Assembly: GCA_040902765.1 (NCBI GenBank)
Contig: JBBDWO010000029.1
Span: forward strand, 1-64,000
Direction of reading: 5' to 3'
DNA length: 64,000 bases
Origin: Acidimicrobiia bacterium
GTDB lineage: Bacteria > Actinomycetota > Acidimicrobiia > Spongiisociales > UBA11373
Shown: positions 17,778 through 26,166 of the stretch, piece by piece
Position numbering within the stretch: position 1 is the stretch's first letter
Layout of the letters: each line of letters opens with the position of its first letter
The notes under the pieces: generated by a model
The model's input: only the letters and a program-made list of their open reading frames with translations
Told to the model about the DNA's origin: nothing
Database searches by the model: none
Translations under genes and position numbers: made by a program

Positions 17778-18281
17778 TCACTGGGGTTCTAGCAGTTCAC
17801 GCAGGACGGCGAACGGAGAGTCGCTCTCCGCTTCGTGCCCGGCGCAAGCTTCGGCATTCAAGTCGCCTCCGCACACAGAGCAAAGTCCGAGACAGCCCGG
17901 CGCGCAGGTCGGGGCGAGGGGAAGCTCGAGCAGGAGGGCGTCACGAAGCACATCTTCGATGTCGGCGACGCCGTCGCGCAACGGATACCCATCCGGATCG
18001 TCTTCGACTCCCATGAGTTCCATGACCTCGACGTCGATCGTCTCGTCCCACTCGGTCAGGCACCGGTGACAGGTGAGCTGGGCGTCGATGGAGACGGTTC
18101 CGCGCACCAACACGCCGCCGGCACCGCCTTCGACGGTGAGTCGTGCCGCCACGACGGGCCCCACGGTCGTGCTGCCGACCATCCACTCGACGGGAGCCGC
18201 GATCTCGACGGGACGACGGATACCCGGCTGGGCGAGCAGGTCGTGGACGGGAATCCGGAACGGAGAGGATCCGGGGGACAT
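17778..18281 (-). CDS. DUF177 (YceD) protein
   Basis: A 167-aa member of the YceD/DUF177 family, which is linked to 23S rRNA accumulation and almost always precedes rpmF, as here. Visible features are the central CHRCLTEWDE and a C-terminal Cys cluster CAPGCLGLCSVCGGDLN that probably binds zinc. It is the first gene of the unit ending in rnc-mutM. Confidence 0.9.
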   Translation of the reverse strand: MSPGSSPFRIPVHDLLAQPGIRRPVEIAAPVEWMVGSTTVGPVVAARLTVEGGAGGVLVRGTVSIDAQLTCHRCLTEWDETIDVEVMELMGVEDDPDGYPLRDGVADIEDVLRDALLLELPLAPTCAPGCLGLCSVCGGDLNAEACAGHEAESDSPFAVLRELLEPQ

Positions 18282-18293
18282 GGCGCCATCGTA

Positions 18294-18336
18294 GATGGCG
18301 GATGGCAGAAGGCAGAAGGCAGAAGGCGGCGTGCAG
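18294..18336. repeat. Word-like intergenic repeat (GGCAGAAGGCAGA family)
   Basis: GATGGCGGATGGCAGAAGGCAGAAGGCAGAAGGC lies immediately upstream of the DUF177 gene. Similar CAGA-rich text is at 5.2 and 62.5 kb. Confidence 0.8.
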
Positions 18337-18377
18337 CAAGCAGTGTGAACGGGTACTTGGTACTTGGTTCGGTGTAT

Positions 18378-18530
18378 GCGATCCGACTCTCCTCCCCCGA
18401 AGGGGGAGGTGGCAGCGGCCGCAGGTCGCTGACGGAGGGGGAGGCCAGACGCGCCGCGGGGTCTCCGTAGCGTTCCCCCTCCCCCCTCCCCGCCTGCGGC
18501 GGTACTCCCCCCTACGGGGGGAGAGAGTGG
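18378..18530. repeat. REP-like palindromic element
   Basis: Contains perfect hairpins CCTCCCCC-gaa-GGGGGAGG (18391-18409) and CTCCCCCC-tac-GGGGGGAG (18505-18523), with GACGGAGGGGGAGG between. The same words occur in inverted orientation at 45346-45448, so this is a dispersed element. It fills the gap between the sepIVA-like gene and DUF177 and may act as a terminator or mRNA stabiliser. Confidence 0.8.
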
Positions 18531-19052
18531 CTACTCGTCCCCGTCCCGCCGACGCGCCTGGTGGAGTTCGCCGCGGGCGCGGCGCACCTGGGAGAGGAGG
18601 TCCGACAGCACGGCCTCGGTCTGCTCGAACGCCTGATCGCTGTAGTCCTCGGCTTCGAGTCGGATGCGGGTCGCTTCGGATTCGGCGTGCCGTACGAGCA
18701 CGTTGGCCTCGTCGACCGCCTCCTTGACGATGTAGGACTCGCTGATGAGTTCCTCGGAGTGCTCCCGGGCCCGTTCCAGCATCTCCTTGGCCTTCTCGTT
18801 GGTTCGGGCCACGAACGTCTCACGCTCCCGCACCATCCAGCGGGCCGCCCGCATCTCCTCGGGGAGGTCGTCGCGCAGGCGGTAGAGCATGTCGAGCAGG
18901 AGATCGCGGTCGATCATGACGTTGCTCGACAGCGGCACGTTGCGGGCGCCCTCGACGGCGATGATCAGCTCGTCGACCAGCTCGAGGAGTTCCCCCATCC
19001 TTGGCGGGACCGGGACCTCGTCGGGCTGAACGGCGTCGTGCTCGTCGGTCAT
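18531..19052 (-). CDS. sepIVA: SepIVA-like (DivIVA-family) coiled-coil protein
   Basis: A 173-aa, highly charged, mostly helical protein. A short N-terminal domain (PPRMGELLELVDELI) is followed by long coiled coil from about residue 55 onward (MVRERETFVARTNEKAKEML...). In mycobacteria the protein immediately upstream of DUF177-rnc-mutM is SepIVA, a septation and polar-growth factor, and this position matches. The assignment rests on context plus general character, as I cannot align it. It overlaps coaD by four bases. Confidence 0.7.
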   Translation of the reverse strand: MTDEHDAVQPDEVPVPPRMGELLELVDELIIAVEGARNVPLSSNVMIDRDLLLDMLYRLRDDLPEEMRAARWMVRERETFVARTNEKAKEMLERAREHSEELISESYIVKEAVDEANVLVRHAESEATRIRLEAEDYSDQAFEQTEAVLSDLLSQVRRARGELHQARRRDGDE

Positions 19053-19522
19053 GCCGGGAACCGATCCGCCAGTGCCTTGGCCACGACGGGCGGCACCAAC
19101 TCGTCCACGTTGCCCCCGAACGAGGCGACCTCCTTGACCAGGGAAGACGAGAGGTAACCGAGGTCCGGACGGGTGGGCACGAACATCGTGTCGATTCCGG
19201 AGAGGTGCCGGTTCATCTGCGCCAGCTGGAGCTCATAGTCGAAGTCCCCCTGGGCTCGTAGGCCCTTGACGATCACGTCGCCGCCGACCTGCCGGGCGAA
19301 GTCCACGAGGAGTCCCTCGAATCCCGCCACCTCGATATTTTCCCACGGGCAGGCCTCGACGAGCATCGCGTTGCGCTCCTCAGGGGTGAACATCGGCTGC
19401 TTGGACGGGTTGATCACGATGCCGACCACGACACGGTCGAAGATCGCCGCGCACCGGGCGATCACGTCAACGTGACCGTTCGTCGGTGGGTCGAAGCTTC
19501 CCGGTACCAGAGCCGTCGTCAC
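19049..19522 (-). CDS. coaD: Phosphopantetheine adenylyltransferase
   Basis: A 157-aa enzyme for the penultimate step of coenzyme A synthesis. It has PGSFDPPTNGHVDVI with the HxGH-like TNGH motif, VKGLRAQGDFDYELQ and MNRHL, and YLSSSLVKE near the end. It is four-base overlapped with rsmD and the sepIVA-like gene, the usual recG-rsmD-coaD order. Confidence 0.97.
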   Translation of the reverse strand: MTTALVPGSFDPPTNGHVDVIARCAAIFDRVVVGIVINPSKQPMFTPEERNAMLVEACPWENIEVAGFEGLLVDFARQVGGDVIVKGLRAQGDFDYELQLAQMNRHLSGIDTMFVPTRPDLGYLSSSLVKEVASFGGNVDELVPPVVAKALADRFPA

Positions 19523-20061
19523 GCCTTCTCCTTCGACAGCCTCGTGATCTCCGCGCCGCCGTATCGCCGCCTGTCCGTCACCACCAGGCCTGGTGGGAGC
19601 GGCGATTCCACGCTGCCCGTTCGTCGGTGCAGTACGACCACACCTCCGTCGTTCAGCCGTTCGCCGAGCGCGGCGAGCACCTGTTCCACGGACGGTAGTG
19701 GTGCGTCATACGGAGGGTCAACGAATGCCAGGTCGTAGGTGGCGGTGTCCGACGCCAGGAACCGTTCGACGTTCCCTCGGACGACGGTGCCACCGAGACC
19801 CACCGCCTCGATGTTCGCCTCGAGCACTCGAAGCGCTTCGCGGTCGGACTCGACGAAAACCACCGCGTCTGCGCCGCGACTGAGCGCCTCGAGGCCGACA
19901 CTCCCGGTCCCCGCATACAGGTCGAGGACGGCAGCGTCGACCACGAACGAGGCCAGGGACGAGAAGATCGCCTCCCGCACCCGGTCCATCATCGGGCGGG
20001 TCTGGCTACCCCGAGGACTGCGCAGCCGGCGCCCCTTGGCCGTGCCCGCGATGATCCTCAT
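19519..20061 (-). CDS. rsmD: 16S rRNA (guanine966-N2)-methyltransferase RsmD
   Basis: A 180-aa SAM-dependent methyltransferase. It begins MRIIAGTAKGRRLRSPRG, with SAM-binding LDLYAGTGSVGLEALSRGA and the catalytic FVDPPYD. The ATG at 20061 overlaps the recG stop (ATGA) and matches the family start; the longer frame upstream is recG in another frame. Confidence 0.95.
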   Translation of the reverse strand: MRIIAGTAKGRRLRSPRGSQTRPMMDRVREAIFSSLASFVVDAAVLDLYAGTGSVGLEALSRGADAVVFVESDREALRVLEANIEAVGLGGTVVRGNVERFLASDTATYDLAFVDPPYDAPLPSVEQVLAALGERLNDGGVVVLHRRTGSVESPLPPGLVVTDRRRYGGAEITRLSKEKA

Positions 20062-22145
20062 GAGATCATCAGCCAATCGACCGCGTCGCCGAGCAGCGCT
20101 TCGAGCTCCTCGCGGAGCTCCTGGTGACCGGTCAGTTCCGGGTCGTTGGCGACCAGCTTGAACGCCTCGCGGCGGGCCTCGACGAGGATCTCGAAATCCT
20201 CCAGGATGTCGGCGAGCCGCAGGTCGGCGAGGCCGGCCTGGCGCATGCCGAAGACGGTGCCCTGACCGCGGATGCGCAGATCCTCCTCCGCCAGACGGAA
20301 CCCGTCGCCGGTGGCGGCCATGGCCGCCAGCCTCGCCTCGCCTTCCTCGGTAGTCGGCTCGGCGATCAGCACGCAATGCGACGGGTGCTCGCCGCGGCCC
20401 ACCCGCCCCCGCAGCTGATGGAGCTGGCTGAGCCCGAACCGGTCGGCGTCCTCGACCACCATCACCGTCGCATTCGGGATGTCGATCCCGACCTCGATGA
20501 CGGTGGTCGCCACCAGCACGTCGATCTCACCCTGGCGCATCCGGGCCATCACCGCCTCCTTGTCGGCGGATCGCAGCTGTCCGTGGATGAGCTCCACCCG
20601 CAGGTTGGAAAACACCGCCGACAGTCGCTCGTGCTCGGCGGTGGCCGACGCCGCCTCCAACTTGTCCGAATCCTCCACCAGCGGGCAGACCACGAAGGCC
20701 TGCCGGCCCGCCTCCACTTCGCTGCGGATCAGCCGGTAGACGCGCTGGAGACTCGGCGCGTCCTTGCCCATGACGGTCGTCGTGATCGGTTGGCGACCGC
20801 CGGGCAGCTCGTCGATGGTGGTCACGTCGAGGTCGCCGTACAGGGTCATGGCTAGCGTCCGCGGTATGGGCGTCGCCGTCATGATCAACAGGTCGGGCGT
20901 CGGCCCCTCGCCCTTCTCCTTGAGCATCACCCGCTGCGCCACCCCGAACCGATGTTGCTCGTCGACCACCGCCACCCCGAGGTTGGCGAACCGCACCCCC
21001 TCCTGGATCAGCGCGTGGGTGCCGACGACGACATCGATCTCACCCTTGGCGGTGCGCTCCAGGACCGACTCCCGATCCCTGGACGAGCCGGTGAGGACCG
21101 CCATGCGCACGCCGACCAGCGAGGCGAGGTCGACCATCCCCAGGTAGTGCTGGTCGGCGAGTACTTCGGTCGGGGCCATCACCGCGCCCTGGTAGCCGCT
21201 CTGCACCGCGATCAACAGGGCGGCCATCGCCACCACCGTCTTGCCCGACCCGACTTCGCCGAGCAGCAGGCGGTGCATCGGGTGCGGCGCGGCCATGTCG
21301 GTCTGGATCTCATCGATAGCCCGGCGCTGGGCTCCGGTCAGCTCGTAGGGCAGGGCGTCGATGAAGGCGTCGACCAGGCCACCGGAGAGGGAATGCACGA
21401 TGCCCATCGCCTCTTCTGCCTGACGGTGCTTGCGCATGGCGAGCGCCACCTCGAGCCGGAACAACTCGTCGAAGACGAGCCGATCACGGGCCCTGGCCGC
21501 CGCCTCGAGGTCGGCGGGGAAGTGGATGTCCCGGATCGCCGGATCCCGGTCGACGAGCCCCAGCCGCCGACGCACCTCCTCGGGGACGGGGTCGACGAGC
21601 GACTGGACCCGGCCAAGGGCGTTGTGCACGGCTCTCCGCAGGTAGCCGGGGGCGACGCCGCCAACGGTGGAGTGAACCGGCATCACCCGGCCGGTGACCA
21701 ACGATTCGGCCGACGAGGCGAGGACGTCGACGTCAGGTGACTTCATCTGGAGCCGCCCCCGGGCGCTCTCCACCTTCCCGGAGAGCGCCACTTCGCTCCC
21801 CGGCGAGAGCTGCCGCTCGCGGAACCCCTGGTTGAACCAGGTGGCGATCAGGGGCCGGCCGGAGTCGTCCTTGATCGTGGCCTCGATGATCTGGAGGTTG
21901 CGCCGCGGGCGACGACTGGTCACCTTGGCGACGGTACCGATCACCGTCACCTCCTCTCCCAGCGGAACCTCGGCGATGCCCACGGTCTGCGACCGATCGA
22001 CATATCGCCTGGGTGCATGGAGGAGCAAGTCGGCGACGGACTCGACCCCGGCCTTGCGCAGATCCGCCCCCCGCTTGCCCGACAGCCCCTTCACCTGGTC
22101 GATGTCGACGGTCGACAGGTAGGCAAGGGAATGGTCGGAGGTCAC
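20058..22145 (-). CDS. recG: ATP-dependent DNA helicase RecG
   Basis: A 695-aa branch-migrating helicase that rescues stalled forks. An OB-fold wedge domain is followed by Walker A LLGEVGSGKTVVA, the DEQH box in VVDEQHRFGVAQR, MTATPIPRTLAM, and the C-terminal motif VI block QLRGRVGRG. Length and order fit the family. It heads the recG-rsmD-coaD-sepIVA unit and is divergent from rpmB. Confidence 0.96.
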   Translation of the reverse strand: MTSDHSLAYLSTVDIDQVKGLSGKRGADLRKAGVESVADLLLHAPRRYVDRSQTVGIAEVPLGEEVTVIGTVAKVTSRRPRRNLQIIEATIKDDSGRPLIATWFNQGFRERQLSPGSEVALSGKVESARGRLQMKSPDVDVLASSAESLVTGRVMPVHSTVGGVAPGYLRRAVHNALGRVQSLVDPVPEEVRRRLGLVDRDPAIRDIHFPADLEAAARARDRLVFDELFRLEVALAMRKHRQAEEAMGIVHSLSGGLVDAFIDALPYELTGAQRRAIDEIQTDMAAPHPMHRLLLGEVGSGKTVVAMAALLIAVQSGYQGAVMAPTEVLADQHYLGMVDLASLVGVRMAVLTGSSRDRESVLERTAKGEIDVVVGTHALIQEGVRFANLGVAVVDEQHRFGVAQRVMLKEKGEGPTPDLLIMTATPIPRTLAMTLYGDLDVTTIDELPGGRQPITTTVMGKDAPSLQRVYRLIRSEVEAGRQAFVVCPLVEDSDKLEAASATAEHERLSAVFSNLRVELIHGQLRSADKEAVMARMRQGEIDVLVATTVIEVGIDIPNATVMVVEDADRFGLSQLHQLRGRVGRGEHPSHCVLIAEPTTEEGEARLAAMAATGDGFRLAEEDLRIRGQGTVFGMRQAGLADLRLADILEDFEILVEARREAFKLVANDPELTGHQELREELEALLGDAVDWLMIS

Positions 22146-22177
22146 GGTGGAGAGGGTATAGGAGCGTCCGGCTACCA

Positions 22178-22258
22178 GCTACCAGCCGGAGGACGACACC
22201 GCCAATACCTACGCTCGCCGAGCGATGCCGGTAGCCGGTAGCCGGCAGCTGGCTGGTG
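22178..22258. repeat. Word-like intergenic repeat (CGGTAGCCGGTAGCC family)
   Basis: ACCAGCTACCAGCC and GGTAGCCGGTAGCCGGCAGC units fill the divergent gap between recG and rpmB. The same family is at 45920-45978. A possible -10 (TATTCT, about 22263) for rpmB lies just to the right. Confidence 0.75.
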
Positions 22259-22305
22259 GCTGCTATTCTGCCCGCCCGTCCCCCTTCGACTAATGAGGTT
22301 TCCCC

Positions 22306-22494
22306 GTGTCATACCGTTGCGAGGTCTGCAACAAGGAGCCGTGGGTCGGCAAGCAAGTCAGCTTCTCGCACAAGCGCTCGAGTCGGCGCTGGCTGCCGAA
22401 CATCCAGCGCGTCCGGGTTCGCCACGGCAGCAACTCCCGCCGGGCCCGCGTGTGCACCTCCTGCCTGAAGGCCGGCAAGGTCGAAAAGGTCTAG
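22306..22494 (+). CDS. rpmB: 50S ribosomal protein L28
   Basis: A 62-aa L28 with two Cys pairs (CEVC near the N-terminus and CTSC near the C-terminus), the zinc-binding form, and the typical VSFSHKRSSRRWLPNIQRVRV. It starts at GTG with a GAGG ribosome-binding site seven bases upstream. Its position beside recG is common in Gram-positive bacteria. Confidence 0.95.
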   Translation: MSYRCEVCNKEPWVGKQVSFSHKRSSRRWLPNIQRVRVRHGSNSRRARVCTSCLKAGKVEKV

Positions 22495-22567
22495 CCAGGG
22501 CCCCAGGCTCCAGGCTCCAGACCTGCCGCGATACGATGGATCCTCAGCCGATCAGGAGTCCGGGCAG

Positions 22568-22780
22568 GTGCAAGGCGTAGTCAAGGTGTATGACCCCAAG
22601 ACCGGTGTCGGCATCGTGATCACCGAGGCCGACCGTCGCGAGGTGTTCCTGCGTCCGGGGAGCCTCAAAGGCAGCGTGTTTCGCACCCTTCGCCAGGGTC
22701 AGCGCATCGTGTTCGACACCGAAGCCGACGGCGAACGCATCTACGCCACTTCAGTGCGCATGGGCTCCGACGGATCCTGA
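22568..22780 (+). CDS. Divergent cold-shock-domain protein
   Basis: A 70-aa protein reading GVVKVYDPKTGVGIV...VFLRPGSLKGSVFRTLRQGQRIVFDTE, which parallels CspA (GTVKWFNPEKGFGFI...VFVHFSAI...FRTLEEGQ.VEFD). The RNP1 and RNP2 aromatic residues that stack on nucleic acid (FGF, VFVH) are replaced by VGI and VFLR. The fold is probably kept while RNA binding is altered or lost. GTG start with AGGAG upstream. It is a single gene between rpmB and the Lrp-type domain. Confidence 0.7.
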   Translation: MQGVVKVYDPKTGVGIVITEADRREVFLRPGSLKGSVFRTLRQGQRIVFDTEADGERIYATSVRMGSDGS

Positions 22781-22811
22781 TTCGGCCGGGACTCCCCTGC
22801 CGACCGAGCGG

Positions 22812-22817
22812 TATAGT
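22812..22817 (+). promoter_or_regulatory. Candidate -10 element (TATAGT)
   Basis: TATAGT lies 33 bases upstream of the ATG of the Lrp-type domain gene, which also has a GGGAGTGAG ribosome-binding site. No clear -35 is seen at the expected distance. Confidence 0.4.
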
Positions 22818-22849
22818 CCGAACTCGTCCACCTAATCAGAGGGAGTGAG

Positions 22850-23083
22850 ATGGTCGAGGCGTACATCCTCATCCAGGCCGAGGTCGGCAAGGCAGCTCGG
22901 ATCGCCGCAGAAGTCGGAAAGATCGACGGTGTCGCACAGTCGGCAGCGGTCATGGGACCCTATGACGTCGTCGTGCACGTCACCGCCGACGACAACGACG
23001 CCCTCGGCAACCTCGTCGTGGCCAAGATCCAGGCCGTCGAAGGCGTGACCCGTACGCTCGCCTGCCCGGTCGTCCGGATCTAG
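22850..23083 (+). CDS. Stand-alone Lrp/AsnC ligand-binding domain
   Basis: A 77-aa protein consisting only of the Lrp effector (RAM/SAM) domain: VEAYILIQAEVGKA, GPYDVVVHVTADD, then VEGVTRTLACPVVRI. There is no DNA-binding helix-turn-helix. Such stand-alone domains bind small molecules such as amino acids and may modulate full-length Lrp proteins. Its TAG stop shares bases with the convergent ddl stop (CTAG). Confidence 0.88.
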   Translation: MVEAYILIQAEVGKAARIAAEVGKIDGVAQSAAVMGPYDVVVHVTADDNDALGNLVVAKIQAVEGVTRTLACPVVRI

Positions 23084-24111
23084 GGGGCGGCCGCAGGTCG
23101 TCCACCGAGGGCGATCGACACCAACTCGTCGCACAGGTCGGCGTACGGCAGGCCGGTGGCGTCCCACATCATCGGGAACATCGACTTCGGCGTGAACCCC
23201 GGCATGGTGTTCAGTTCGTTGACGAGGAACCCGCGCCCGCCCTCCTCGTAGAAGAAGTCGACGCGAGCGAGGCCGCGGCACTCGAGGACCTGGAACGCCC
23301 GGCAGGCAAGGTCCCGAACCATCTCTTCGGCTGCCTCGCTGAGCGGGGCAGGTACCAACAGCTCGGTGGCGTCGTCGCGGTACTTTGCGTCGTATGTGTA
23401 CCAGCCGTTCTTGACGACGATCTCGCCGGGAACCGACGCCCGCGGTCCCTCGAGCACGGCCACCTCGATCTCGCGGCCCCGGACCTCCGGCTCGACCAGC
23501 ACCTTGTCGCCGTGCCGGAACGCCTCGTCGATGGCATCTTTGAGCGACCCCCCCTCGTCGGCGCGCCCGACCCCCACCGACGAACCGAGTGATGCCGGTT
23601 TGACGAACACGGGGAAACCGAGATCGCCGGAGGTGTCATCGACGACGCCCGCGGGATCGTCGAGCCAGGCGGCCCGACGGATGACCACGAACGCGCCGAC
23701 GGGAAGCCCGGCATCTCGGAGAAGCCGCTTCGCTACGTCCTTGTCCATGGCGACGGCGGAACCGACCACCCCCGCCCCCACGTACGGAAGATCCGCCATC
23801 TCGAACAGGCCCTGAATCGTGCCGTCCTCCCCGAACGGGCCGTGGAGGACCGGAAAGGCCACATCTACGACGTCGGCGCGACCCTCGCCCACGATCCTCC
23901 CCCCGGGGACCTCCAGCCTGGCGAGCGGTCCATCGGCGACCAGCGGCCGGCTGTCCGGGTCGGCGTAGTGCCAGGTGCCCGCCTTGCCGATGCCGATCGG
24001 AATCACCGTGTGGCCACGCGACTGGAGCGCCTCCAGCGTGGACACCGCGGACACGCACGAGACCTCGTGCTCCTCGGAGCGCCCACCGAAGAAGAGTGCG
24101 ACCCTGGCCAC
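23080..24111 (-). CDS. ddl: D-alanine--D-alanine ligase
   Basis: A 343-aa ATP-grasp enzyme forming D-Ala-D-Ala for peptidoglycan. It has FFGGRSEEHEVSCVSA, PVLHGPFGEDGTIQGLFE, the ATP-grasp segment FPVFVKPASLGSSVGV, and RVDFFYEEGG...NELNTMPGFT. GTG start at 24111, five bases from the fabI stop; longer frames upstream overlap fabI in another frame. Confidence 0.95.
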   Translation of the reverse strand: MARVALFFGGRSEEHEVSCVSAVSTLEALQSRGHTVIPIGIGKAGTWHYADPDSRPLVADGPLARLEVPGGRIVGEGRADVVDVAFPVLHGPFGEDGTIQGLFEMADLPYVGAGVVGSAVAMDKDVAKRLLRDAGLPVGAFVVIRRAAWLDDPAGVVDDTSGDLGFPVFVKPASLGSSVGVGRADEGGSLKDAIDEAFRHGDKVLVEPEVRGREIEVAVLEGPRASVPGEIVVKNGWYTYDAKYRDDATELLVPAPLSEAAEEMVRDLACRAFQVLECRGLARVDFFYEEGGRGFLVNELNTMPGFTPKSMFPMMWDATGLPYADLCDELVSIALGGRPAAAP

Positions 24112-24116
24112 CGGCG

Positions 24117-24908
24117 CTACTCGCCGTCGGTGCCGGGGCCGGCCGCCACGGCATGGAAGCCACCGTCGACGTGGACCACTTCGCCGCTGGTCATCGGTGC
24201 CCAGTCCGACAGCAGTACGCAGTTCATCATGGCGACCGGGCCCGGATCGCCCACGTCCCACCCCAGCGGGGCTCGCTCGCCCCACACCCGTTCGAAGGCC
24301 GAGAAGCCAGGGATGTTCTTGGCCGCCACCGTGGCCAGCGGGCCTGCCGACACCGCGTTGACCCGGATGCCGTGGGGTCCCAAATCGCGAGCGAGGTAGC
24401 GGGTCACGGACTGGAGGGCCGACTTGGCCACCCCCATCCAGTCGTAGGCCGGCCACGCCTGCGAATTGTCGAAATCGAGAGTGACGAGGGCGCCGCCGCC
24501 CGCCTTCTGCATCAGCGGCAGGAGCCCGACGGCGAGGGTCTTGTAGGAGAAGGCCGAGGTGGTGAAGGCGGTCGCGGCGCTCTCCGCCGGCGTGTTGAGA
24601 AAGTTGCCGCCGAGAGCGTCCTCGGGGGCGAAGGCGATGGCGTGGAGCGCCCCGTTCACTCGCCCCCACCGGCTGTCGAGGTCGGCGACGATGGCCTCCA
24701 TGTGGGCGGGATCGTTGATGTCGAGTTCGAGTACGTCGGGTTCGACGGGGAGTCGGCTCGCCACACGCTTGGTGAGGCTCATCCCCCGGCCGAATCCGGT
24801 GAGAACCACTTCGGCGCCCTGCTCCTGGGCGATCCGGGCGGTGTGCCAGGCGATCGAGTCGTCGGTGAGCACACCGGTGATCAGCAGGCGTTTGTCCTTG
24901 AGGAGCAT
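24117..24908 (-). CDS. fabI: Enoyl-ACP reductase, InhA-type FabI
   Basis: A 263-aa short-chain dehydrogenase-like reductase completing fatty-acid elongation cycles. Signatures are LLITGVLTDDSIAWHTA (NADH binding), ALHAIAFAP, the catalytic Tyr/Lys pair in YDWMGVAKSAL, and a C-terminal VVHVDGGFHA. The SIAWHTA form is typical of actinobacterial InhA/FabI. It lies just upstream of ddl on the same strand. Confidence 0.94.
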   Translation of the reverse strand: MLLKDKRLLITGVLTDDSIAWHTARIAQEQGAEVVLTGFGRGMSLTKRVASRLPVEPDVLELDINDPAHMEAIVADLDSRWGRVNGALHAIAFAPEDALGGNFLNTPAESAATAFTTSAFSYKTLAVGLLPLMQKAGGGALVTLDFDNSQAWPAYDWMGVAKSALQSVTRYLARDLGPHGIRVNAVSAGPLATVAAKNIPGFSAFERVWGERAPLGWDVGDPGPVAMMNCVLLSDWAPMTSGEVVHVDGGFHAVAAGPGTDGE

Positions 24909-24947
24909 CGCTGGGAGGTTACCCGTATGCGATCGGTCGCCCGGGCA

Positions 24948-25301
24948 CTACGTGTTCGCCCAGGCGCGAAGCCCCAGTCCCATCACGAATAGGAGCAGCA
25001 GCCCGTAGGCGAGCGCTGGTCGCTTGGCCAGTTGGCTGCGGTAGATGTAGGCGAAGGTGAAGGTGAACACGATCACCACCCCGTAGAACAGGTGGAAGTC
25101 GTCGGCGGGCCGCACCCCTTGGGCGTACATGGCGACGCCGAACCCGACCTGGGCGAGCATCGCCACCACGGCGGCGCCGACCGCGTATCGGGACCATGAC
25201 GGTGGCTTCCGTTTGGCCAGGGCGAAGATCAAACCGCCGAGCCCGACGAGGCCGCAGACGACCACCGCGACGTAGAACCAGTTGGCATGGAGTGTGCGCA
25301 T
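24948..25301 (-). CDS. Four-helix membrane protein, unknown
   Basis: A 117-aa protein starting MRTLHANWFYVAVVVCG with about four hydrophobic segments, the third being FHLFYGVVIVFTFTFAYIY. I do not recognise the family. The start at 25301 places the first helix near the N-terminus; the ORF can extend eight codons upstream. It may be co-transcribed with fabI-ddl. Confidence 0.65.
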   Translation of the reverse strand: MRTLHANWFYVAVVVCGLVGLGGLIFALAKRKPPSWSRYAVGAAVVAMLAQVGFGVAMYAQGVRPADDFHLFYGVVIVFTFTFAYIYRSQLAKRPALAYGLLLLFVMGLGLRAWANT

Positions 25302-25347
25302 CGAGCGGCAGCCTACCGCCCCCACCCCGAGCGCCTACGCTCACTCC

Positions 25348-25542
25348 GTGACCACTGATCAGCCGAGTGACGCCGACCGCGAAGACCAGCGTCGACGCGA
25401 CAGCCTGGAGGCCGAACGCGTCCAACGCGAGGAGAGCCTCGCCGCCGAGGAGCGACGTAAGAACGACAGCGCCGAGGCCGAACAGCGCCGCCTCCAGGAG
25501 CGCAGCGACGACGACGACCGCCAGCGCGGCGACACCGCCTGA
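25348..25542 (+). CDS. Small highly charged protein
   Basis: A 64-aa, Glu/Arg/Asp-rich, probably helical protein (EAERVQREESLAAEERRK, ending RSDDDDRQRGDTA). GTG start. No family recognised. A related but broken copy lies at 37683-37815 (HAERKQREESLPAEERPK...DDDDRRRG), so the two copies bracket most of the accessory region. Confidence 0.55.
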   Translation: MTTDQPSDADREDQRRRDSLEAERVQREESLAAEERRKNDSAEAEQRRLQERSDDDDRQRGDTA

Positions 25543-25552
25543 TCCCGCGGCG

Positions 25553-26098
25553 ATGGAGCGGATCTCGGTCATAGGCAGTTCCGCCTCGGGCAAGTCCACC
25601 ATGGCCCGCACCCTGGCCGATTGCCTCCACCTGCCGTACCTCGAACTCGACGCGGTCTTCCACCAGCCGGGCTGGCAGCCGAAACCCGACGACGAGTTCC
25701 AAGCCGATGTGTCGGCGTTCGTCGCCGCGGACCGCTGGGTCGTCGACGGCAACTACACGAGTCATGGCGTATCTCAGCTCGTGTGGCCGCGTGCCGACAC
25801 CGTCGTGTGGATGGATCCGCCGAGGCGCGTGGTGATGATCAGGGTGATCCGACGCACGCTGCGAAGGATCATCACCCGCGAGGAGCTGTGGAACGTCAAC
25901 CGTGAGCCCTGGAGCAACCTCTACAGCACGAAGGCAGAGAAGAACATCATCGTGTGGGCATGGACCCGCTTCGAGCACACACGGGCCAAATACGAAGCAA
26001 TGCTCACCGACGGCACCTGGGCGCACGTGAACGTGGTGCGGCTTCGGAAGAAGCGAGAGGTGCGGGACTTCGGTGGAGCGCTCCGCTCAGGGGCGTGA
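25553..26098 (+). CDS. Adenylate-kinase-like P-loop kinase
   Basis: A 181-aa P-loop NTPase with Walker A IGSSASGKST followed by LPYLELDAVFHQPGW and WVVDGNYTS, the pattern of FlaR-like 'topology modulation' or adenylate-kinase-related proteins. The true substrate is unknown. Its TGA stop lies in the first copy of the dispersed accessory repeat. Confidence 0.8.
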   Translation: MERISVIGSSASGKSTMARTLADCLHLPYLELDAVFHQPGWQPKPDDEFQADVSAFVAADRWVVDGNYTSHGVSQLVWPRADTVVWMDPPRRVVMIRVIRRTLRRIITREELWNVNREPWSNLYSTKAEKNIIVWAWTRFEHTRAKYEAMLTDGTWAHVNVVRLRKKREVRDFGGALRSGA

Positions 26099-26134
26099 TC
26101 GCAGGCCTCACCCAGCGTGCGGGAATGTCATCCG
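26096..26134 (+). repeat. Accessory boundary repeat, copy 1
   Basis: TGATCGC, then CCTCACCC, then the core AGCGTGCGGGAATGTCAT. It lies between the kinase gene and higB, and supplies the kinase stop codon. Confidence 0.85.
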
Positions 26135-26166
26135 AAGCGGACTGATACTCGCAGTAGCGTTAGAGC

